A DNA stretch of 64,000 nucleotides from DSYU01 sp964437595 (GTDB lineage Bacteria; Chloroflexota; Anaerolineae; Anaerolineales; Anaerolineaceae), in contig CAYTHO010000014.1 of NCBI GenBank assembly GCA_964437595.1, forward strand, positions 1-64,000, read 5' to 3'. Below the pieces are notes generated by a model, which did not search any database, had not been told where the DNA came from, and saw only the letters and a program-made list of their open reading frames with translations. Numbering within the stretch: the stretch's first letter is position 1; each line of letters starts with the position of its first letter. The position numbers and the translations under genes are program-made. Shown piece by piece: positions 59,115 to 64,000 of this stretch.

Positions 59115-60293
59115 TCATTTTTTTGAGGGAAGCACGGCAGGACCAGAACGCCAGGGGTGAGGTCCAGATGGATGCGGGAAAGTAACAGTCCAAGTGTCGG
59201 GTAATGCCATTGGAGGCGGTAGGGTGGACGTACCAGGGGAAGAAGTGGTACAACGTCGATTTTCGCGTAATTGTTTCCGACGAAACCTATCTTGGCGGCG
59301 GATTTGCTGAGTAATACGAGGCCATTCTTGTGTCCAACGATCCGAACAAACGATGTTGCGTAAGGCTAGCATGGGATTGACATTGTTCCTGGCCCAGTGC
59401 ATGCCCGCTCCTTTCAGACGTGCTTCAACCACCAGTTTATTAGCGCTTTCGGTCATACCACTGGCGATGGGCCAGCCATTCGATTGAAAGGTGGGATACT
59501 GCAACTGTCCTTGACGCTTCTCGAGATAAGCGAGGTTTTCGCACAGCAGTTCACTGGATGGATGCTGTTCCTGCAAGTGAGCAAGCTCTGTCAGGAGCGC
59601 ATCCGGGCCAGTGTGTTTCAGGGCATGTAGTTTCTGGCTAATCCAAGTAGATGCGGTGCTTTCATCAAAAAGAGCCTGTGCGATGCTCGCAATTCGCTGC
59701 GCCGCATGGGGGAAATCCAGAATACGGACAGCATCCGGGCGATGGTAATCGACGAAGCTTTGCAGCCATTCAGCTCCATCTTGCACGGCGCATACTGCCT
59801 GGCTATGTTCCAACCCGCGCCGATGTAGCTCGCCCAAACAAGAGCGGGTGAATTCTTCGGCGTCCGTCAGCCGCGAAAAGTATGACAGCTTTCGGGTATG
59901 CACCACCCATTCCTCCCCCTCTCGTGTTGGCGCTTGCACCTCTCCCACGACACACGTTTTTACTTCAGCCCACTCCCCATGAATCAACGGCACCATCGCT
60001 CCATCGGCGCTCAATAACATTCTCTCGCCTCCTTGCGGAGCAATCGGTGCTGTTGCCTCAATATGCGCTACTTCTTCGGCTTGGATCGCGACATAGGCAG
60101 CACCAGCCACCCGCGTGTAGCGTACCGCACTCCCCTGGCTTATGCTGGTTCCCAGCATCTCGTTGACAAACTGCGCTGCTTTCTCAAACGGTATCCAACT
60201 CCCCAACCGAACCACACATTCGTTGATAAATGGGGTCAGATGCCCTGGTAACAGGCTTAGCTGCTCATCCAGGGGGAAAAAAGCCCGCCCCAC
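59115..60293 (-). CDS. ISKra4-family transposase, catalytic part
   Basis: 392 residues from FFPLDEQLSLLPGHLTPFIN onward. It shows the DDE pattern of the family: LLSADGAMVPLIHGEWAEVK, AVCAVQDGAEWLQSFVDY, and GMTESANKLVVEARLKGAGM before HWARNNVNPMLALRN. In single-ORF relatives the zinc-ribbon segment runs directly into ...GAGFFPLDEQLSLLPG. Here that join needs a +1 shift in the run TTTTTTCCCCC between the two frames. So the full product may arise by frameshifting, or the element is inactivated by an indel. The start listed is the beginning of the open frame, not a verified initiation codon. Confidence 0.85.
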   Translation of the reverse strand: MGRAFFPLDEQLSLLPGHLTPFINECVVRLGSWIPFEKAAQFVNEMLGTSISQGSAVRYTRVAGAAYVAIQAEEVAHIEATAPIAPQGGERMLLSADGAMVPLIHGEWAEVKTCVVGEVQAPTREGEEWVVHTRKLSYFSRLTDAEEFTRSCLGELHRRGLEHSQAVCAVQDGAEWLQSFVDYHRPDAVRILDFPHAAQRIASIAQALFDESTASTWISQKLHALKHTGPDALLTELAHLQEQHPSSELLCENLAYLEKRQGQLQYPTFQSNGWPIASGMTESANKLVVEARLKGAGMHWARNNVNPMLALRNIVCSDRWTQEWPRITQQIRRQDRFRRKQLRENRRCTTSSPGTSTLPPPMALPDTWTVTFPHPSGPHPWRSGPAVLPSKK

Positions 60294-60597
60294 ACTCTGA
60301 GCAGACGGTATAGCCTCGTTCTAGATCAACAATCCGTCCTCCTGCTGCTTGTAAGCTCCGCTTCTCCTGCTGATGCCCCCGCTTGACCTCTGCTCCGCAT
60401 TCCGGACATTGGACTGTCGCCCCCTTTTCCTCCATCCCCTGCGCCAGATCCTGCATCAGCCGTGCTTGCAATTCCGCCATTCGCCGCATCGTTTCTTTTT
60501 CTAGCTCCGCAAATGTCGCTTGTGGATGTTGGTTTGCCCATTCCCGCATTCCACTCATCACCTCAGCCGCCAGTTCTCCCCATTTTTCGTCTTTCAT
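60265..60597 (-). CDS. ISKra4-family transposase, N-terminal zinc-ribbon part
   Basis: About 110 residues from MKDEKWGELAAEVMSGMREW. A helical N-terminus is followed by a zinc ribbon with CPECGAEVKRGHQQEKRSLQ and VCSECGAGFFPPG, ending at a TGA. The downstream transposase frame overlaps it by 29 bases and continues the same domain in the +1 frame. A GTG at 60618 preceded by AGGAG could also be the start. It should be read as the first half of one transposase. Confidence 0.75.
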   Translation of the reverse strand: MKDEKWGELAAEVMSGMREWANQHPQATFAELEKETMRRMAELQARLMQDLAQGMEEKGATVQCPECGAEVKRGHQQEKRSLQAAGGRIVDLERGYTVCSECGAGFFPPG

Positions 60598-60656
60598 CCC
60601 TTCCTCCTTCTGTTTCACCTCCTATCTTACTCTTTTTAAAAAAATGATTCACACTC

Positions 60657-60665
60657 ATTCCGAAT
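60657..60665. repeat. Right copy of 9-bp target-site duplication of the insertion sequence
   Basis: ATTCCGAAT, identical to the copy at 59097-59105. Confidence 0.75.
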
Positions 60666-60721
60666 CTAATCCACTCTTTACGCGGATAGCATGGATGGAA
60701 CGGTTATTTTTCCCTATACCC

Positions 60722-60752
60722 TTGACTTAGAGTGAACTCGAAGGCGTAGAAT
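60722..60752 (+). promoter_or_regulatory. MerR-controlled promoter of the alcohol dehydrogenase genes
   Basis: TTGACT (60722-60727), a 19-base spacer, then TAGAAT (60747-60752). The long 19-base spacer is the mark of MerR-activated promoters. The dyad CTTAGAGT-GA-ACTCGAAG (60726-60743, one arm mismatch) fills it. The site is about 40 bases before the GTG start of the dehydrogenase. Confidence 0.85.
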
Positions 60753-60792
60753 AACATTCCGTGTTAATTGTAAAATCGAAGGAGAGCGCATC

Positions 60793-61962
60793 GTGAATTT
60801 TAATTACTATATCCCCACACGTATTTTATTCGGAAAGGGACAGCTCGGGAACCTGCACAAACAAAAACTGCCCGGCAGTAAGGCTCTCATTGTGACCACC
60901 GCCGGCACCTCTGTGAAAAAGTTTGGCTATCTCCGCCAGTTGGAGCAGCAGCTCGATTTAGCCAGCGTAACGTATGTTCTGTTCGATAAAATACTGCCCA
61001 ACCCGATCAAAGCGCACGTTATGGAAGGCGCAAAGATGGCAAAAGACCAGGGTTGTGATTTCGTCATCGGCCTGGGCGGCGGCAGCCCGATCGACTCGGC
61101 CAAAAGCATTGCCGTGATGGCGACCAACCCCGGCGACTACTGGGATTATATCGGCGGCGGCACCGGAAAAAAGCGCCCGGTCCCCAATACACCCCTGCCT
61201 GTGGTAGCCATCACCACCACCGCCGGCACGGGCACGGAAGCCGACCCCTGGACCGTTATCACCAATGAAACGACCAACGAAAAAATTGGCTTTGGCTACG
61301 ATGCCACCTACCCGGTGCTCTCGATTGTTGACCCGGACCTGATGATGACCGTCCCTGCTGATTTAACTGCCTATCAGGGTTTTGACGCGCTGTTTCACAG
61401 CACTGAGGGCTACATCAACCGCTTCACCACCCCCATCGCCGACCTGTACGCGCTGAAAAGTATCGAGTTGATCAGCCGCTACCTGCCCGCCGCCGTCCAC
61501 CAGCCTGACAACGAGGAAGCCCGCACTGCGGTTGCTTTGGCGAATACGCTCTCGGGGCTCAACGAATCAACATCTGGCTGCACTTCGGAGCACTCGCTGG
61601 AACACGCATTGAGCGCCTTTCACCCCAAACTGGCTCACGGCGCCGGGCTGATTATGGTGAGCGAGGCTTACTATACGCATTTCGCGAAGAGCGGCGCATG
61701 CGACCAGCGCATGATCGATATGGCCAAAGCTATGGGCTGCCCTGACCCGCAGTCCCCCATGGATTTTGTCGCCGCGCTGGTGCAGTTGCAGAAAGACTGT
61801 GGCGTGTACGGCCTCAAGATGTCTGACTATGGGGTTAAGTACGATGAATTGGATAAATATGTGAAAAACGCTCGGGAGGCGATGGGCGGGCTGTTTGAAT
61901 GCGATCCAACCCCGCTGTCTGATGCCGACGTCGTAGCAATCTATCAAAAATCTTTCCGCTAA
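60793..61962 (+). CDS. Iron-containing (group III) alcohol dehydrogenase
   Basis: 389 residues, the family length, starting with GTG preceded by AAGGAG. NAD(P)-binding motif GLGGGSPIDSAKSIAVMAT, then VAITTTAGTGTEADPWTVIT. The metal-ligand region is FDALFHSTEGYINRFTTPIA and SEHSLEHALSAFHPKLAHGA, with the Asp and His residues that bind Fe2+ or Zn2+. It probably reduces aldehydes or oxidises alcohols. Control by the divergent MerR gene is indicated by the promoter. It is followed by an aldo/keto reductase 22 bases downstream. Confidence 0.94.
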   Translation: MNFNYYIPTRILFGKGQLGNLHKQKLPGSKALIVTTAGTSVKKFGYLRQLEQQLDLASVTYVLFDKILPNPIKAHVMEGAKMAKDQGCDFVIGLGGGSPIDSAKSIAVMATNPGDYWDYIGGGTGKKRPVPNTPLPVVAITTTAGTGTEADPWTVITNETTNEKIGFGYDATYPVLSIVDPDLMMTVPADLTAYQGFDALFHSTEGYINRFTTPIADLYALKSIELISRYLPAAVHQPDNEEARTAVALANTLSGLNESTSGCTSEHSLEHALSAFHPKLAHGAGLIMVSEAYYTHFAKSGACDQRMIDMAKAMGCPDPQSPMDFVAALVQLQKDCGVYGLKMSDYGVKYDELDKYVKNAREAMGGLFECDPTPLSDADVVAIYQKSFR

Positions 61963-61984
61963 AACTTCAGGAGAAAAGATCATC

Positions 61985-63145
61985 ATGCAATACCGCAAAT
62001 TTGGGAAACTGGATGTGCAGGTTTCAGCGCTGGGTTTTGGCTGCATGCGCCTGCCCGTGATTAATGGAAAGAGCAGTGATATCGATGAAGCGGAAGCAAT
62101 CCGCATGATCCATTATGCCATAGACCAGGGCGTGAACTACGTCGACACGGCCTACGGGTACCACGACAAGATGAGCGAGATATTGGTTGGCAAGGCGCTG
62201 CAAAATGGCTACCGCCAAAAGGTGAACCTGGCAACCAAGCTGCCCGTATGGTTGGTCAATGAAACCGCCGACTTCGACAAACTCCTCAACGAGCAGCTTA
62301 GTAAACTGCAAACCGATCATATCGATTTCTACCTGATGCATGCGCTCAACCGCGGCTCCTGGAAAAAAGTGGTTGAATTAAACCTTCTTTCCCGAGCGGA
62401 AGCCGCCCTGGCTGATGGACGAATCCGTCACATCGGTTTTTCGTTCCACGATGACCTGGATACCTTTAAGCAGATCGTCGATGGCTACGATCATTGGGAT
62501 TTCTGCCAGATTCAATATAACTATATGGATATTGAGAACCAGGCTGGCACCGATGGGCTGCAGTACGCCGCAGCCAAAGGCCTTGGCGTGGTCATTATGG
62601 AGCCGCTGCTGGGTGGTAGGCTGGCCCGCGATATCCCCGCCCTGAACTCAATCTGGGAAGAAGCCCCGGTCAAGCGCACGCCCGCCGAGTGGGCGCTGCA
62701 GTGGTTGTGGAACCAGCCGGAAGTTTCCGTGGTTCTCAGCGGCATGAGCACCATGCAGCAGGTGGAAGAGAATCTGGCATCCGCGAGCCGGTCGCTTGCT
62801 GGCAGGTTCACCACAGAAGAGCAGGCTGTGATCGCCAGCGTGCGGGAAAAAATCAAGCAGTTGAGCCCCATCCCCTGCACCAAGTGCGAGTACTGCCTGC
62901 CCTGCCCCAACGGCGTTGCCATCCCGCGCAACTTCGAAGTTTATAATCAGGGAGTCATGTACAACGACCCCGACGGCGCCCGCAGCACGTACAAGAACTG
63001 GATCAAAGATGAAGACAAAGCTGCGATGTGCATTCAGTGCCAGGAATGCGAAAGCAAATGCCCGCAGAACATCCCCATCAGTGAATGGATGCCGGTGTTA
63101 GAAGAGGTCCTCGGCCTGGGCCGTCCCTACGTGATGCACCCATAA
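61985..63145 (+). CDS. Aldo/keto reductase with C-terminal [4Fe-4S] ferredoxin-like domain
   Basis: 386 residues. The AKR barrel has GFGCMRLPVINGKSSDIDEA, YVDTAYGYHDKMSEILVGKA (catalytic Asp and Tyr), the Lys in LATKLPVWLV, the His in YLMHALNRG, and VSVVLSGMSTMQQVEENLAS. The C-terminal extension holds two Cys groups, CTKCEYCLPCPNGVAIP and CIQCQECESKCPQNIP, as in the YhhX/PA-type AKR subfamily with bound clusters. It likely reduces aldehydes using NADPH and perhaps ferredoxin electrons. AGGAG lies 11 bases before the ATG. It is co-transcribed with the dehydrogenase and ends before a strong terminator. Confidence 0.93.
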   Translation: MQYRKFGKLDVQVSALGFGCMRLPVINGKSSDIDEAEAIRMIHYAIDQGVNYVDTAYGYHDKMSEILVGKALQNGYRQKVNLATKLPVWLVNETADFDKLLNEQLSKLQTDHIDFYLMHALNRGSWKKVVELNLLSRAEAALADGRIRHIGFSFHDDLDTFKQIVDGYDHWDFCQIQYNYMDIENQAGTDGLQYAAAKGLGVVIMEPLLGGRLARDIPALNSIWEEAPVKRTPAEWALQWLWNQPEVSVVLSGMSTMQQVEENLASASRSLAGRFTTEEQAVIASVREKIKQLSPIPCTKCEYCLPCPNGVAIPRNFEVYNQGVMYNDPDGARSTYKNWIKDEDKAAMCIQCQECESKCPQNIPISEWMPVLEEVLGLGRPYVMHP

Positions 63146-63171
63146 TTGGCCGTTTATTCTACTTTACACAG

Positions 63172-63204
63172 AAACACCGGCTGGCGCAGCCGGTGTTTTC
63201 GTTT
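63172..63204 (+). terminator. Intrinsic terminator after the aldo/keto reductase
   Basis: AAACACCGGCTG, loop GCG, CAGCCGGTGTTT, then TCGTTT: a 12-bp stem with a short T-rich tail. It closes the dehydrogenase/reductase operon and may also serve the convergent LacI-type gene. Confidence 0.85.
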
Positions 63205-63240
63205 GGTCCAATTCTGAATTATCCCGCTTTCGCCAGGCGA

Positions 63241-64000
63241 TTATCCATTCCTTCGAGGCGGGCAAGCCGTCTCGCGCTCTATAATCTTTCCGGGAAGCAC
63301 GGTTTTGCAGGGAGGAATTTCCTTACCGCTGATCAAATCATGCAGGATATAGATAGCCGTTCTACCCAGGTCATACTTCGGCACGCTGAATGTGGTTAGC
63401 GGCGGCGTGCTGTACGCGCTGTCACGGATGTCGTCGATGCCCACCAATGAAATATCATCGGGAACGCGCAGCCCGGCTTCCTTAACAGCATCTAATGCGC
63501 CAAGCGCCGCCCGATCACTGACCGCAAAGACAGCCGTCGGCGGATCAGGCAGCGCCAATAACTGCTGCATCTGCACATACCCCTTGCGCGGATTTCCGGA
63601 TGCAGGTGGGGGTAGTAGAGATTGGTCAATGGGTATGCCGTGCTCGATCAATGTCACTTGATGCCCGCGCATGCGGTCGTTCAAGCTGCTGTACTTGGAT
63701 GGCCCTCCAATTCCCCCGATGCGCCGGTGCCCTAACCCGATCAGGTACTCCGTCATAACTCGGCCTGCGAGAAAATTATCCGCGGTCAGCGAATGGATCG
63801 GAAACTTCGGATCATTCTCCACCAAAACCGTTGGCACATGCGCCTGCGTGATTTTTTGAATCACTTCAGGGGTAACATCGCCGTCATTGGCTATAATCAG
63901 GCCGTTGATTTCTCGCCCCATCATCTCGCGGAGCGAGTCGAGAGGGTCAATATCAGGGCGATAGACATGCAGCAGAACCTGGTACCCCAGCGCGTAGGCG
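63241..64000 (-). CDS. LacI/GalR-family transcriptional regulator, C-terminal part (cut by window edge)
   Basis: About 253 residues of the periplasmic-binding-protein-like domain are present; the N-terminal HTH lies beyond the window. The frame stays open to base 64000 and reads AYALGYQVLLHVYRPDIDPL upstream of the first internal Met. Landmarks: INGLIIANDGDVTPEVIQKI, TVLVENDPKFPIHSLTADNF, GHRRIGGIGGPSKYSSLNDR and VPDDISLVGIDDIRDSAYST with PPLTTFSVPKYDLGR. The ligand is probably a sugar; no target genes are visible inside the window. Confidence 0.9.
   Translation of the reverse strand, partial: AYALGYQVLLHVYRPDIDPLDSLREMMGREINGLIIANDGDVTPEVIQKITQAHVPTVLVENDPKFPIHSLTADNFLAGRVMTEYLIGLGHRRIGGIGGPSKYSSLNDRMRGHQVTLIEHGIPIDQSLLPPPASGNPRKGYVQMQQLLALPDPPTAVFAVSDRAALGALDAVKEAGLRVPDDISLVGIDDIRDSAYSTPPLTTFSVPKYDLGRTAIYILHDLISGKEIPPCKTVLPGKIIERETACPPRRNG

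Larger units (their letters stand above)
59106..60656 (-). mobile_element. ISKra4-like insertion sequence, 1551 bp
   Basis: Bounded by perfect 19-bp terminal inverted repeats GAGTGTGAATCATTTTTTT (left end 59106-59124, right end complementary at 60638-60656) and a 9-bp target duplication. Inside are two overlapping minus-strand reading frames, a zinc-ribbon protein and the catalytic transposase. It has inserted between a MerR gene and the alcohol dehydrogenase/aldo-keto reductase genes without breaking any gene. Confidence 0.88.

Noticed and set aside
1..64000. CRISPR array or cas genes
   Set aside because: No regularly spaced direct repeats with unique spacers and no Cas-like protein were seen; the TPR, WD40 and G-rich repeats are of other kinds.

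Overview
The window looks like a piece of a Chloroflexota chromosome, most likely class Anaerolineae. No 16S rRNA or other phylogenetic marker gene was compared, so this is inference. The grounds are the gene repertoire: an NBR1-Ig lipoprotein beside a BMP-type nucleoside ABC importer, nSTAND-WD40 and CHAT-FGE proteins, membrane-anchored TPR pairs, a LacI-sensor/AraC hybrid kinase, many lipoproteins with good lipoboxes, and a HrcA/CIRCE groESL operon. Protein-coding density is high and most genes have AGGAGG-type ribosome binding sites.

Layout. 1-1050: groESL (minus) with a CIRCE operator and a clear sigma70 promoter. 1.1-4.0 kb: two paralogous membrane-anchored TPR proteins. 4.1-6.3 kb: trmD and an MFS transporter. 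6.3-13.9 kb: a four-gene minus-strand operon (CHAT-FGE, SIR2-like, nSTAND1-WD40, deazaflavin-dependent nitroreductase-like) behind its own promoter. This is the best candidate for an undescribed conflict or cell-death type system. 14.1-20.8 kb: BMP lipoprotein, ATPase, two permeases and an NBR1-Ig lipoprotein. 20.8-22.0 kb: a ManD/RspA-like dehydratase. 22.1-29.7 kb: a six-gene minus-strand operon with a MacB-like exporter that has one FtsX permease, one HlyD adaptor and two ATPases (one fused to an AbrB domain), plus a GH5 lipoprotein. 29.9-44.7 kb: a long minus-strand array running from a LacI-sensor/histidine-kinase/AraC hybrid, through a pseudo-receiver, a large unknown protein and a complete Opp/Dpp-type ABC importer, to a B12-binding-type radical SAM protein.

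45.0-56.7 kb: an M23-like membrane protein, a Tat-exported DUF362 protein, and a formate dehydrogenase operon. The operon has two NuoE/NuoF-type diaphorase pairs, a small [2Fe-2S] protein, a selenocysteine-containing FdhA (in-frame TGA followed by a bSECIS hairpin), a ferritin-like protein and an FmdE-family protein. 56.9 kb: tRNA-Arg(TCG). 57.4-59.0 kb: small membrane proteins, an alpha/beta hydrolase remnant and a MerR regulator. 59.1-60.7 kb: an ISKra4-like insertion sequence with a 9-bp target duplication. It sits between the MerR gene and the genes it probably controls, an iron alcohol dehydrogenase and an aldo/keto reductase, and each side keeps a similar MerR-type dyad. 63.2 kb to the end: a LacI-family regulator cut by the window edge.

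Together the genes suggest an anaerobic or facultative heterotroph that scavenges nucleosides, peptides or oligosaccharides and plant-type polysaccharide fragments, and carries out selenium- and Mo/W-dependent formate metabolism.
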